The notes under the pieces were generated by a model. The model saw only the letters and a list, made by a program, of their open reading frames with translations. It did not search any database and was not told where the DNA came from. The position numbers and the translations under genes are program-made. Shown here piece by piece: positions 24,683 through 33,769 of a stretch of 64,000 nucleotides of DNA. The stretch covers positions 1 to 64,000 of the forward strand of contig JAHFPV010000003.1 of the NCBI GenBank assembly GCA_023266575.1. The letters run 5' to 3'. The stretch's first letter is position 1, and each line of letters begins with the position of its first letter. The stretch comes from Sphingobium sp. (GTDB lineage Bacteria > Pseudomonadota > Alphaproteobacteria > Sphingomonadales > Sphingomonadaceae).

Positions 24683-25608
24683 TCGGCAGCCGCCGTCAGA
24701 TTGAGGAACACATCCTCCAGGTCCGGGTCGCGCGTCACCACGTCCACGATCGCCAGACCGCTGGCCTGCACGGCGCTCAGCACCTGGCCTGCATTGGCGC
24801 GGTCCTTGAGATAGGTGATGGTGAGCGTGCGGTCGCCCGATTGTTCGACCTTCTCGAAACAGGGGGCGTCCGGGGCCACCACGATGTCGCGGTCCACCGT
24901 TACCTGCACCACCTTTTCCAGCGCCATGTCGACCAGTTCGCGGGTCGGCTTGTCAGCGATCAAGCGGCCATGGTTGATGATGCCGATGCGGTCGCACAAT
25001 TCCTCGGCTTCTTCGAGATAATGCGTCGTCAGCACGATGGTGACGCCCAGTGCGTTCAATTCGCGGACATAGGCCCAGAGCTGCTGGCGCAATTGCACAT
25101 CGACGCCCGCGGTCGGTTCATCCAGCACCAGGATCGGGGGTGAGTGGACCATCGCCTTGGCCACCAGCAGGCGGCGCTTCATGCCGCCCGACAGCGTGCG
25201 GGCATAGGCGTGCGCCTTGTCCTCCAGATGGACGGCGCGCAGCAGTTCCATCGATCGGCGCTTGCCCTTGGGCACGCCATAATAGCCGGCCTGATTTTCC
25301 AGCGTCTCAAAAGGGGTAAAAAAGGGATCGAACACGATTTCCTGCGGCACGATGCCGATCGAGTTTTTCGCGTTGCGCGGATTGACGTCCGTGTCGAAGC
25401 CCCAGATGCGGGCCGTGCCCGACGTCTTGTTGACCATGCCCGCGAGGATATTGATCGTGGTCGACTTGCCCGCGCCATTCGGCCCCAGCAGCCCATAAAT
25501 CTGGCCGCGCGGGATCGACAGGCTGATCCCGTCGAGCGCGCGTTTGCCGCCCTTATAGACTTTGGTGAGGTTGGTGATCTCGATTGCGGGGGCGGGGGTG
25601 TCGGTCAT
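24679..25608 (-). CDS. ABC transporter ATP-binding protein (ABC-2/YadG type)
   Basis: A 309-residue single-domain ABC ATPase. Walker A is GPNGAGKSTT (about residue 42), the signature is TLSGGMKRRLLVA and Walker B is ILVLDEPTAGVD, with an H-loop in TTHYLEEAEELCDR. An about 80-residue C-terminal extension follows (KVVQVTVDRDIV onward), typical of DrrA/YadG-like exporters. ABC-2 ATPases normally pair with a membrane permease, but none is adjacent here. Its 3' end overlaps the DUF559 start by four bases. The substrate is unknown. The upstream neighbour is the unrelated purN, separated by a repeat-filled gap. Confidence 0.88.
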   Translation of the reverse strand: MTDTPAPAIEITNLTKVYKGGKRALDGISLSIPRGQIYGLLGPNGAGKSTTINILAGMVNKTSGTARIWGFDTDVNPRNAKNSIGIVPQEIVFDPFFTPFETLENQAGYYGVPKGKRRSMELLRAVHLEDKAHAYARTLSGGMKRRLLVAKAMVHSPPILVLDEPTAGVDVQLRQQLWAYVRELNALGVTIVLTTHYLEEAEELCDRIGIINHGRLIADKPTRELVDMALEKVVQVTVDRDIVVAPDAPCFEKVEQSGDRTLTITYLKDRANAGQVLSAVQASGLAIVDVVTRDPDLEDVFLNLTAAAE

Positions 25609-25679
25609 GGCTCCACTCTATGGGGATCGCAGGCGGGGAAGGGAAGGGGGCGAGACGTTGATGCCGTGAGGCTTCGACA

Positions 25680-25755
25680 CCCTCCCCCAGCTCCGACTAG
25701 GCAGCAAGCTGCCAAGTCTGCGCAACCCTCCCCCTCAAGGGAGAGGGATAAGTCG
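25680..25755. repeat. Composite palindromic repeat downstream of purN
   Basis: It contains the imperfect inverted repeat gactaggcagc-aa-gctgccaagtc (25695-25718), bordered by C/G-rich arms (ccctcccccag on the left, ccctccccctcaagggagaggg on the right). It fills the gap between purN and the ABC ATPase gene, resembles dispersed intergenic repeats rather than a gene, and may also act as a transcription stop. Confidence 0.6.
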
Positions 25756-26715
25756 TTAAAACTCGTCGGCAATATCCATGAGGCTGAGCAGCTTGCGCGG
25801 GGCGACCTGCCGCCAGCTGTCATGCAGGCGTTGCGCGATATGGTCCCAGTCGGTGTCGCCAAGATCCAGGCGGATGCCGACCCAGTCATTACCGAAATAG
25901 GCGGGGCGGTAATAGCGGTTCGGGTCGGCTTCGATCAGGCTGGCCTGTTCTTCGGGCGCAGTGGTTTTCACCAGCACCGCGACGATGCCGTCGCCATGAT
26001 GGTCGCGGGTGAAGTAGGCGAATTTCTTGCCCTTGACGATGCCGAAGCAGGGCATTCCGTGCGAGACGATTTCGTCCGCTTGCGGCAGGGCCAGCGCGCT
26101 TTCGCGGACCTTGTTCAGCAGCCAGTCGGGCTGGCGTTCGCGGGTGACGAAGTCGGCGAGGGTGCGGGAATAAAGCTGATGCTCGGCGATCAGGATGCGG
26201 GCGGCGAGGCTGCTTTCGGTGTCGTCCGGCAGGATCGCCACCGGGGTCTGGCCCAGTACCGGGCCGTCATCCAGTTCTGCCGTTACGATATGGACCGAGC
26301 AACCGGCATGGCTGTCGCCCGCGTCGATGGCGCGCTGGTGAGTGTCCAGCCCCTTATATTTGGGCAGCAGGCTGGGATGGATGTTGAGCATCCGGCCTTC
26401 CCAACCCGCCACGAATTCGGGCGACAGGAGGCGCATATAGCCCGCCAGCGCCACATATTGCGCGCCCGCCGCGCGCAGCTGCGCGTCGATGATCTTGTCG
26501 AAGTCGGCACGCTTTAGGCCTTTATGGCTCTGGCCGAAGGTGGGGATGCCCTCGGCTGCGGCCAGCGTCAGGCCGGCAGCATCGGGATCGTTGGCGGCGA
26601 CCAGCACGATCTCATAGGGGCAGTCGTCCGCCTTCGCTGCATAAAGCAGGGCCGCCATGTTGGAGCCGCGACCGGAGATCAGGACGCCGACTTTTGCCTT
26701 TTGCATATCCGACAT
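25756..26715 (-). CDS. purN: PurN formyltransferase fused to a MmcQ/YjbR-like domain
   Basis: Residues about 5-195 are phosphoribosylglycinamide formyltransferase: VGVLISGRGSNMAALL at the N-terminus, the catalytic stretch MLNIHPSLLPKYKGLDTH, and HIVTAELDDGPVLGQ. It transfers a formyl group from 10-formyl-THF in purine synthesis. Typical PurN is about 200 residues; this one is 319. The extra C-terminal part (about 205-319: EIVSHGMPCFGIVKGKKFAYF, RPAYFGNDWVGIRLD, DWDHIAQRLHDSWRQVAPRK) matches the MmcQ/YjbR (DUF419) family, a small fold thought to bind DNA. No stop or frameshift separates the parts. It is co-directional with purM, 45 bases downstream, with a palindromic repeat between. Confidence 0.88.
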   Translation of the reverse strand: MSDMQKAKVGVLISGRGSNMAALLYAAKADDCPYEIVLVAANDPDAAGLTLAAAEGIPTFGQSHKGLKRADFDKIIDAQLRAAGAQYVALAGYMRLLSPEFVAGWEGRMLNIHPSLLPKYKGLDTHQRAIDAGDSHAGCSVHIVTAELDDGPVLGQTPVAILPDDTESSLAARILIAEHQLYSRTLADFVTRERQPDWLLNKVRESALALPQADEIVSHGMPCFGIVKGKKFAYFTRDHHGDGIVAVLVKTTAPEEQASLIEADPNRYYRPAYFGNDWVGIRLDLGDTDWDHIAQRLHDSWRQVAPRKLLSLMDIADEF

Positions 26716-26727
26716 GCCCTCCCCTGA

Positions 26728-26749
26728 CCCCTCCCGCAGGCGGGAGGGG
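26728..26749. repeat. Palindromic repeat between purM and purN
   Basis: cccctcccgc-ag-gcgggagggg, a perfect 10-2-10 palindrome of the same family as the copies around DUF559. Its G-rich flank on the minus strand (ggggagggc directly before the ATG at 26715) can act as the ribosome binding site of purN. Confidence 0.75.
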
Positions 26750-26760
26750 GATTTGGTTGC

Positions 26761-27855
26761 TTATCCCAGATGCGTCGCGCGCCAATCGGCCTTGGCGCTC
26801 CATGTCTCGGTCGAGCCGCGCACGGTGCAGCCCTTTTCGCCCGCCTGGACTTCGCCGATGCGGTGGACGGTTTCGCCCGCTGCTTCCAGCGCCGTTGTGA
26901 CGCCCGCAACATGGCCTTCATCAACGCTAAGCACCATGCCGATGCCGCAGTTGAAGGTGCGCGCCATTTCGCCCGGTTCGATATGACCCTGCGCCTGGAG
27001 GAAGGCCATCAGGCGTGGCTGATCCCATGCATCGGCATCGACCATCGCATGGCAGCCATCGGGCAGGACGCGGGGGATATTTTCCAGCAGGCCGCCGCCG
27101 GTAATGTGCGCCAGCGCATTGACCATCCCTGCGCGCACCAATGGCAGCAAGCTTTTCACGTAGATTTTCGTGGGCGCCATCAGCGCGTCGATCAGTAGCA
27201 CGTCCTGATCGAAGATCGCGGGGCGATCAAGCTTCCAGCCCTTGTCGGCAGCGAGGCGGCGGACCAGCGAGAAGCCGTTGGAATGGACCCCGGACGAGGA
27301 CAGGCCCAGCAACACGTCGCCGACCTTCACGCGATTGCCGGTCAACGCCTTGTGCCGTTCGACCGCGCCGACGCAGAAGCCCGCCAGATCATAGTCGCCC
27401 GGCCCGTACATGCCTGGCATTTCAGCGGTTTCGCCGCCGATCAGCGCGCAACCGGCGATGCGGCAGCCTTCCGCGATCCCGGCGATGACGCGCTCGGCGA
27501 CGCCGCTCTCCAGCTTGCCGGTGGCATAATAGTCGAGGAAGAAAAGCGGCTCGGCCCCCTGCACGATCAGATCGTTGGCGCACATGGCGACCAGGTCGAT
27601 GCCGACGCCGTCATGGCGATCATGGTCGATCGCCAGCTTCAGCTTGGTGCCGACGCCGTCATTGGCCGCGACCAGCAATGGATCGTCATAGCCAGCGGCC
27701 TTGAGGTCGAAAAAGCCGCCAAAGCCGCCCAGTTCAGCGTCGGCACCGGGGCGACGGGTCGCCTTGGCAAGCGGCGCAATGGCGCGGACAAGGGCGTTGC
27801 CAGCGGCGATGTCGACGCCAGCCTTGGCGTAGCTGTAGGATTCGTTCTCACTCAT
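26761..27855 (-). CDS. purM: Phosphoribosylformylglycinamidine cyclo-ligase
   Basis: AIR synthetase, an ATP-dependent step of purine synthesis, cytoplasmic, 364 residues. Landmarks are [12 protein letters not shown] near the N-terminus, [10 protein letters not shown], the family stretch [27 protein letters not shown] (about residues 80-110), [11 protein letters not shown] and [14 protein letters not shown]. The frame stays open far upstream, but the conserved protein starts at ATG 27855 ([13 protein letters not shown]). No strong ribosome binding site is seen. It is followed by purN on the same strand and diverges from the DUF2066 operon over a 75-base gap. Confidence 0.93.
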   Translation of the reverse strand: MSENESYSYAKAGVDIAAGNALVRAIAPLAKATRRPGADAELGGFGGFFDLKAAGYDDPLLVAANDGVGTKLKLAIDHDRHDGVGIDLVAMCANDLIVQGAEPLFFLDYYATGKLESGVAERVIAGIAEGCRIAGCALIGGETAEMPGMYGPGDYDLAGFCVGAVERHKALTGNRVKVGDVLLGLSSSGVHSNGFSLVRRLAADKGWKLDRPAIFDQDVLLIDALMAPTKIYVKSLLPLVRAGMVNALAHITGGGLLENIPRVLPDGCHAMVDADAWDQPRLMAFLQAQGHIEPGEMARTFNCGIGMVLSVDEGHVAGVTTALEAAGETVHRIGEVQAGEKGCTVRGSTETWSAKADWRATHLG

Positions 27856-27892
27856 GGGGGAGCGCCCTAGAGCAAAGGTGGGCAAAACGGAA

Positions 27893-27921
27893 CCTTCGAC
27901 TTCGCTCAGGGCGAACGGAGT
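27893..27921. repeat. Short dispersed repeat in the purM/DUF2066 divergent region
   Basis: The stretch cttcgactt-cgctcagggcgaacgga resembles the fragment near 90-115 of this window. It occupies much of the narrow gap that must contain both divergent promoters. Confidence 0.4.
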
Positions 27922-27930
27922 GTGTCCGTG

Positions 27931-29262
27931 ATGCGTTGGCGCTTGGCATCCTGGGCAAATCTCGCCAAAAGGGCGCGCGTGAGCCTGAGCCAGACCCTTA
28001 ACCGCCTGCCGTTCCAGTCCGGCGCCATCCTGCGCGCCGTGTCGCGCCCGGTCCAGATCCTTCTCGCCATCGCGATCGGCCTGGTTGCCGCCGCGCTGTT
28101 TGCGCAGATGGAGGGGGAGCGGGGCGTGCCGCCGATCGCCAGTGGCGGCGATTTCGAGGTGCGCGGGGTCAAGGTCGACGTCGTGGCCAAGGATGCCGAC
28201 AGCGCGCGCTATGCCGGGTGGCGAATGGCGCAGCGGCAGGCGTGGCGGATGCTGTGGACGCGCACCCATGGCGGCGGCGGCGCGCCTGCCCTGTCCGATT
28301 CGCAGATCGAGGCGATGGTGTCGGGCATCGAGATTGATTTTGAGCAGGCGGGGCCGACCCGTTATGTCGCGACATTGGGCATATTGTTCGACCGGGCGCG
28401 CACCGGGCAATTGCTGGGCGTGTCTGGCAATGTCATGCGGTCGCCGCCCCTGCTGGTGATCCCGGTATTGTGGGATGGCGGATCGGCCGTGTCCTATGAA
28501 CGCACCAATGAATGGCAGAAGGCCTGGGCGCGCTATCGTACCGGCGACAGCGCGATCGACTATGTGCGCGTCGCGGGATCGGTGGCGGACCCCATATTGC
28601 TGAACGCCGGGCAGACCGGGCGGCGCGGGCGGCTGTGGTGGCGGGTGCTGCTCGATCAATATGGCGCGGCCGACGTGGTGATCCCGATCGCGCGGCTGGA
28701 GCGGGCCTATCCCGGCGGGCCGGTGACCGGCACCTTCACCGCGCGCTACGGCCCGGACAACAGCCTGATCGGCAGCGTGACGCTGCGCGCGTCGAACGCC
28801 AGCGGCATTGCGCAGATGCTGGACGAGGGTGCGCGGCGGATTGACGAGCTGTATATTCGTGCGCTCAACGATGGCCGCCTGCGGCCCGACCCGTCGCTGA
28901 TCATCGAAGAGCCGGTCGATCCCGATGCGCTGGCGATCGAGAATGCAGCCGACGCGGTTGTTGAAACGACCGATCTGCCGACGGCGACGGCCACCACCGG
29001 CACCACCAGCTTTGCGATCCAGTTCGATACGCCCGATGTCGGGTCGATCGGGGCTGGCGAATCGGCGGTGCGGGCGATCCCCGGCGTACGGTCGGCATCG
29101 ACCAGCAGCCTGGCGCTGGGCGGCACATCGGTGATGCAGGTCAGCTTTGACGGCACGGTCGATATGCTGCGCAACGGATTGCAGGCGCGCGGCTATAATG
29201 TTGCGGTGTCCGGCACGACCCTGCGCATCACGCGCAGGCAGGCACCGCAGCCTCCACAATGA
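27931..29262 (+). CDS. DUF2066 domain protein, membrane-anchored
   Basis: A 443-residue protein with one N-terminal hydrophobic segment ([20 protein letters not shown], about residues 35-54) and a large extracytoplasmic part. The DUF2066 region covers about 60-300 ([49 protein letters not shown]). The last about 90 residues carry a small ferredoxin-like fold ([34 protein letters not shown]) similar to heavy-metal-associated or ACT-like modules. Function unknown. The start is uncertain: ATG 27931, or GTG at 27922 or 27979. Its stop overlaps the hdaA ATG (ATGA, 29259-29262), so it leads the hdaA-ppk-ppx operon. Confidence 0.75.
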   Translation: MRWRLASWANLAKRARVSLSQTLNRLPFQSGAILRAVSRPVQILLAIAIGLVAAALFAQMEGERGVPPIASGGDFEVRGVKVDVVAKDADSARYAGWRMAQRQAWRMLWTRTHGGGGAPALSDSQIEAMVSGIEIDFEQAGPTRYVATLGILFDRARTGQLLGVSGNVMRSPPLLVIPVLWDGGSAVSYERTNEWQKAWARYRTGDSAIDYVRVAGSVADPILLNAGQTGRRGRLWWRVLLDQYGAADVVIPIARLERAYPGGPVTGTFTARYGPDNSLIGSVTLRASNASGIAQMLDEGARRIDELYIRALNDGRLRPDPSLIIEEPVDPDALAIENAADAVVETTDLPTATATTGTTSFAIQFDTPDVGSIGAGESAVRAIPGVRSASTSSLALGGTSVMQVSFDGTVDMLRNGLQARGYNVAVSGTTLRITRRQAPQPPQ

Positions 29263-29897
29263 GCCAGATCAGCCTGCCTTTCGACTGGCATGGCGCGGCC
29301 AGCGGCGGGGATTTTCTGGTCAGCGACGCCAATGCCCAGGCCGTCGCCCATCTGGAACGCTGGCGCGACTGGCCCCTGTCGGTCAGTGTGCTGACCGGGC
29401 CGCCGCTGTCGGGTCGATCGACGCTGGCACGCCATTTCGCGCAGATGAGCGGCGGCAGTGTGATCGACGATGCGCAAGGGCAGGACGAACATGGCCTGTT
29501 CCATGCCTGGAACGAGGCGCAGACCAGTCACCGCCCCCTGCTGATGATCGGCCATGCGCCGCCCGCCAGCTGGACCGTGGCGCTGCCCGACCTGCGATCG
29601 CGGCTGGCCGCCGTGCCGCATGTCGCGATTGCCGAGCCGGACGAGGCGCTGGCGCGCGCGCTGATCGAACACCAGCTGGGCGCGGCGGGGGCACGCTTTG
29701 CCGCCGATTTGCCCGACTGGCTTCTCCGCCGGATCGAGCGCAGCTATGGCGCAATCGCGGCGGTGACGCACTTGCTCGACCGGGCGGCGCTGTCATCTGG
29801 CCGTAAGATTTCCGTCGCAATGGCAAAAGACTGCCTGCAAGGCGCTGGCTTTCTGCCTATAATAGCGTCCAACCCTTCCCTCGATCCGTGCGAGTGA
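29259..29897 (+). CDS. hdaA: HdaA-like DnaA regulatory AAA+ protein
   Basis: A DnaA-related AAA+ protein without the DNA-binding domain, 212 residues. It is expected to work with the beta clamp in regulatory inactivation of DnaA. The N-terminus carries a clamp-binding type motif, QISLPF (residues 3-8). The Walker A position reads GPPLSGRST, with Arg replacing the usual Lys; Walker B is SVIDDAQ. A sensor/lid region follows ([22 protein letters not shown]). It overlaps DUF2066 by four bases upstream and ppk by 10 bases downstream, so all three are coupled. Whether ATP is still hydrolysed with the Arg is uncertain. Confidence 0.82.
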   Translation: MSQISLPFDWHGAASGGDFLVSDANAQAVAHLERWRDWPLSVSVLTGPPLSGRSTLARHFAQMSGGSVIDDAQGQDEHGLFHAWNEAQTSHRPLLMIGHAPPASWTVALPDLRSRLAAVPHVAIAEPDEALARALIEHQLGAAGARFAADLPDWLLRRIERSYGAIAAVTHLLDRAALSSGRKISVAMAKDCLQGAGFLPIIASNPSLDPCE

Positions 29898-32041
29898 CCC
29901 CAGTGGCCGAAGCCGATCCCGCGACCAGCCTGACCCTGCCCATGGGGCGTTATTTCAACCGCGAGCTGTCCTGGCTGGCGTTCAACCAGCGCGTGCTGGA
30001 AGAGGCGATGAACCGCGCCCATCCGCTGCTGGAGCGGCTGCGTTTCCTGTCGATTTCGGGGGCCAATCTGGACGAATTCTTCTCCGTCCGGGTGGCGGGC
30101 CTCAAAGGCCAGCAATTGCAGGATGTCGACATGTGTTCGGCCGACGGGCTGACCGCCGGGCAGCAATTGACCGCCATTGCGGCGGAAACCGACCGGCTGA
30201 TGCTGGCGCAGCAAAAGGTTTGGGGCATCGTCCATGGCGAGCTGGCGCAGGTGGGGATCGAGGTGGTCGGCCCGTCCAGCCCGATCGACCCGCTGAGCGA
30301 AGCCTGGCTGCGCGACCATTTCCTCAATCAGATTTTCCCGATCCTGACGCCCCAGGCGCTCGATCCCGCGCATCCCTTCCCCTTCATCCCCAATGAAGGC
30401 CTGTCGATCGTGTTCGACCTGCAACGCCTGTCGGACAAGCAGCCGATCCGTGAGCTGGTGATGATCCCCGCCTCGCTGGCCCGCTTTGTCCGTATTCCCG
30501 GCGAACCGGCGCGCTATATGGCGCTGGAGGCGGTGATCCGGCGTTTTTCGGGCGATCTCTTCCCCGGTTACAAGGTGCGCGAAAGCGGCGTGTTCCGCAT
30601 CATCCGCGACAGCGATATCGAGATTGAGGAAGAGGCCGAGGATCTGGTCCGCCACTATCGCAGCGCGATCAAGCGCCGCCGCCGGGGCCGCGTCATCCGC
30701 ATGGAGATAGAGGAGCGCATCCCCGAACCGGTCGAGGAGATGTTGCAGGACATGCTCCAAGGCCATGAAGCGGTGGTGGTCGAGGTGGAGGGGTTCATCG
30801 GCATCGGCGACCTGTCCGGCATCGTGGACGAGGACCGCCCTGACCTGAAGTTCGAGCCTTATGTCCCGCGCTTTCCCGAACGTATCCGTGAATATGGCGG
30901 CGATTGTTTCGCCGCGATCCGGGCCAAGGATATTGTCGTCCATCACCCCTATGAGGCGTTTGACGTCGTCGTCGCCTTCCTAAAGCAGGCGGCGGTCGAT
31001 CCCGATGTCGTGGCGATCAAGCAGACGCTCTATCGCGCGGGCAAGCAGTCGGCGATCATCCGCGCGCTGATCGACGCGGCGGAGGCTGGCAAGTCGGTGA
31101 CTGCCGTGGTCGAGCTGAAGGCGCGGTTTGACGAAGAACAGAATCTGATGTGGGCCGACGCGCTGGAGCGGGCGGGGGTCCAGGTCGTCTATGGCTTTAT
31201 CGACTGGAAAACCCACGCGAAAGTGTCGATGGTCATCCGGCGCGAGGGCGACCAGTTCCGCAGCTACTGCCATTTTGGCACCGGCAATTATCACCCGGTC
31301 ACCGCCCGCATCTATACCGATCTCAGCTTCTTCACTGCCGATCCGGCCTATAGCCGCGATGCGGCGGCGCTGTTCAACTACATCACCGGCTATGTGGAAC
31401 CGCAGGGGCTGGAAAAGCTGGTCATGTCGCCGCGCAGCCTGCGCGATCATCTGTGCGCGATGGTGGACAAGGAGATCGACCATGTCCGCGCCGGTCGCCC
31501 CGGCACCATCTGGGCCAAGATGAACAGCCTGGTCGATCCGGCGCTGATCGAAAAACTCTATGCCGCCAGCAATGCGGGCGTGCAGATCGACCTGATCGTG
31601 CGGGGTATCTGCTGCCTGCGGCCGGGCGTGCCGGGCATGTCGGAGAATATCCGGGTCAAATCTGTGGTCGGCCGCTTTCTGGAACATAGCCGCATCACCG
31701 TGTTCGGCAATGGCAAGGCGCTGCCCAATAATGGCGCGAAAGTCTATATCAGCTCGGCCGACTGGATGCCGCGCAACTTCGACCGGCGGGTCGAATTTCT
31801 GGCGCCGATCGAGAATCCGACCGTGCATGACCAGATATTGGACCAGGTGATGGTCGCCAATCTGATCGATAGCGAACAAAGCTGGACGCTGGACAGTACG
31901 GGCCATTACACCAGGCTCGATCCGGGCGACAAGCCGTTCAACCTGCACCGTTATTTCATGACCAACCCGTCGCTGTCGGGGCGCGGCGCGGCGCTGGACA
32001 ATGAAGCGGTGCCGACGTTGCGCCTGCGCGGGCGGACCTGA
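29888..32041 (+). CDS. ppk: Polyphosphate kinase 1
   Basis: Reversibly makes inorganic polyphosphate from ATP, 717 residues, full length. The N-terminal part (RYFNRELSWLAFNQRVLEEA, LSISGANLDEFFSVRVAGLK) and the two phospholipase-D-like C-terminal domains are intact. The autophosphorylated His is in WKTHAKVSMVIRRE (about residue 442), HFGTGNYHP follows, and the second conserved His is in GRFLEHSRITVFGN (about 600). The start is GTG 29888, inside the hdaA tail. ppx follows after 5 bases, so synthesis and degradation of polyphosphate share one message. Confidence 0.95.
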   Translation: MRVTPVAEADPATSLTLPMGRYFNRELSWLAFNQRVLEEAMNRAHPLLERLRFLSISGANLDEFFSVRVAGLKGQQLQDVDMCSADGLTAGQQLTAIAAETDRLMLAQQKVWGIVHGELAQVGIEVVGPSSPIDPLSEAWLRDHFLNQIFPILTPQALDPAHPFPFIPNEGLSIVFDLQRLSDKQPIRELVMIPASLARFVRIPGEPARYMALEAVIRRFSGDLFPGYKVRESGVFRIIRDSDIEIEEEAEDLVRHYRSAIKRRRRGRVIRMEIEERIPEPVEEMLQDMLQGHEAVVVEVEGFIGIGDLSGIVDEDRPDLKFEPYVPRFPERIREYGGDCFAAIRAKDIVVHHPYEAFDVVVAFLKQAAVDPDVVAIKQTLYRAGKQSAIIRALIDAAEAGKSVTAVVELKARFDEEQNLMWADALERAGVQVVYGFIDWKTHAKVSMVIRREGDQFRSYCHFGTGNYHPVTARIYTDLSFFTADPAYSRDAAALFNYITGYVEPQGLEKLVMSPRSLRDHLCAMVDKEIDHVRAGRPGTIWAKMNSLVDPALIEKLYAASNAGVQIDLIVRGICCLRPGVPGMSENIRVKSVVGRFLEHSRITVFGNGKALPNNGAKVYISSADWMPRNFDRRVEFLAPIENPTVHDQILDQVMVANLIDSEQSWTLDSTGHYTRLDPGDKPFNLHRYFMTNPSLSGRGAALDNEAVPTLRLRGRT

Positions 32042-32046
32042 CCCCC

Positions 32047-33570
32047 ATGAATTCGATGCTCAGCCGGGTCCGCGATGTTGCGCATAATATGGCGACATCG
32101 CCCCAGCCGACGACCGGTCGCACCGCGATCATCGACATCGGCTCCAACAGCGTGCGTCTGGTGGTTTATGACGGGCCGCGCCGTATTCCGTTCATCCTTT
32201 TCAATGAAAAGGTGATGGCAGGGCTGGGCGCGGCGCTGGCGCGGACCGGGCGGATCGAGCCGGAGGCGATGGAGCGGGGACTGCGCGCAGCCGAGCGCTT
32301 TGCCCATCTCTGCCGGCAGATGAAGGTTGCCGACATACGCTGCGTCGCGACGGCTGCGGTGCGCGACGCGACCAACGGCCCGGAATTCATCGCCCGTGCT
32401 GCCGCCATGGGTTTGACCGTGGAATTGCTGTCGGGTCGGCAGGAGGCGGTCGGCGCGGCGATGGGCGTGCTGTCGGGCATCCCCCATGCGGACGGCATTG
32501 TCGGCGATCTGGGCGGCGGCAGTCTGGAACTGGCGCGGATCAGGGACGGGCAGGTGCATGAAACCATATCCCTGCCGCTGGGCGTGCTGCGCCTGCCGCA
32601 GATACGGGCCAAGGGGCCAAGGCTGCTGGAACGGCAGGTGACCAAGATGCTGGTCAAGGCAGGCTGGCGGCAGGAGCCTGACCTGCCCTTCTATATGGTC
32701 GGCGGGTCGTGGCGGGCGCTGGCGCGGTTCGACATGCAACTGACCCAGTTTCCGCTGCCGGTGGTGCATCAATATGACATGCCTGCCACCCGCGCCGAAC
32801 AGCTGATCCGCATCGTGTCCCATGTCGATCGCGCCCGGTTGAAAGATATTCCGGGCATGAGCGGATCGCGCGTGCCGACGCTGACCGATGCGGCGGCGTT
32901 GCTGTCGGTGGTGGTGCGCCAGCTGCGATCGAGCCGCCTGATCGTGTCGGCCTATGGCCTGCGCGAAGGATTGCTGTTCGAAGGGCTGCCGCCGGAAATT
33001 CGCGCGCATGATCCGTTGCTGGTTGCCGCCGAAGCGGAGGGCGAGGCGCAGTCGCGTTTTCGCGGCCATGGCGACCGGATCGAGCGCTGGATCGCGCCGC
33101 TATTTGCTGACGATACTGCCGCCGCCCGTCGCATCCGCCGCGCCGCCTGCCTGCTGGCCGATGTCGGCTGGCGCGCCAATCCCGATTTCCGGGCCGAACG
33201 CGGGATGGAAATTGCGCTTCATAGCAATTGGGTAGGCATCACTGCGGCGGAGCGGGCGATGCTGGGGCAGGCGCTGTTCAGTCATTTCGGCGGTGGTACG
33301 GCGATTGCGCCGGGGCTGGAGCGGCTCGCCAGTCCCGACGCGCTGCGCCGGGCGATGCTCTGGGGGCTGGCGATCCGGCTCGCCCAACGCCTGTCGGGCG
33401 GGGTTGAACGACCGCTGACCCATACGCGGCTGGCGTTGCGAGACGGGCTGCTCCTGCTGGAACTCGACAGCGACGATGTAGCGCTGGGCGGCGAAGTGGT
33501 CGAACGGCGGTTGCGGCATCTGGCGCAGACGCTGGGGGTCAAATATCGGTTGGTGCGGGGTGAGGGGTAG
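32047..33570 (+). CDS. ppx: Ppx/GppA phosphatase (exopolyphosphatase)
   Basis: Hydrolyses terminal phosphate from polyphosphate, or pppGpp in some family members, cytoplasmic, 507 residues. Actin-like ASKHA landmarks are TAIIDIGSNSVRLVVYD (about residues 24-40), VATAAVRDATNG and VGDLGGGSLELARI (about 153-166). The C-terminal half (about 330-507) has an HD-like helical domain (RIRRAACLLADVGWRANP, FSHFGGG). Its position 5 bases after ppk favours exopolyphosphatase over guanosine-pentaphosphatase. It is the last gene of the DUF2066-hdaA-ppk-ppx operon. Confidence 0.92.
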   Translation: MNSMLSRVRDVAHNMATSPQPTTGRTAIIDIGSNSVRLVVYDGPRRIPFILFNEKVMAGLGAALARTGRIEPEAMERGLRAAERFAHLCRQMKVADIRCVATAAVRDATNGPEFIARAAAMGLTVELLSGRQEAVGAAMGVLSGIPHADGIVGDLGGGSLELARIRDGQVHETISLPLGVLRLPQIRAKGPRLLERQVTKMLVKAGWRQEPDLPFYMVGGSWRALARFDMQLTQFPLPVVHQYDMPATRAEQLIRIVSHVDRARLKDIPGMSGSRVPTLTDAAALLSVVVRQLRSSRLIVSAYGLREGLLFEGLPPEIRAHDPLLVAAEAEGEAQSRFRGHGDRIERWIAPLFADDTAAARRIRRAACLLADVGWRANPDFRAERGMEIALHSNWVGITAAERAMLGQALFSHFGGGTAIAPGLERLASPDALRRAMLWGLAIRLAQRLSGGVERPLTHTRLALRDGLLLLELDSDDVALGGEVVERRLRHLAQTLGVKYRLVRGEG

Positions 33571-33589
33571 GAAACTGAAGCGATGGATG

Positions 33590-33712
33590 CCATATTCCAA
33601 TATGCCGTCATCGCGGACTTGATCCTCGATCCAATATACCTGACTTTGATCGTGCTCTTTCACCGTTGAGCCAATGGATGCCGGGTCAAGCCCGGCATGA
33701 CGGAAGAGGGTG
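33590..33712. repeat. Palindromic repeat region after ppx
   Basis: The clearest element is atgccggg-tcaag-cccggcat (33678-33698), an 8-5-8 palindrome followed by gacgg. Partial copies of the same words (gccgtcatcgcgg, gatcctcgatcc) lie to its left. This is a common kind of dispersed intergenic repeat; no gene is seen in the 200-base gap. Confidence 0.6.
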
Positions 33713-33769
33713 AAGCAATCCGGCACCCTCCACCTTCCCCTGCCGCGTAATTGTGGCTAAGCCCCGGCG

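Noticed and set aside
27856-29259. N-terminal extension of the purM reading frame
   Set aside because: The frame stays open on the strand opposite DUF2066 for over 460 codons, but its composition is shadow-like and PurM starts at 27855.
33571-33769. preQ1 riboswitch in front of yhhQ
   Set aside because: Looked for because the product is a queuosine-precursor transporter. The compact preQ1 pattern (short stem, A-rich tail, pseudoknot) is not visible; the gap contains repeats instead.
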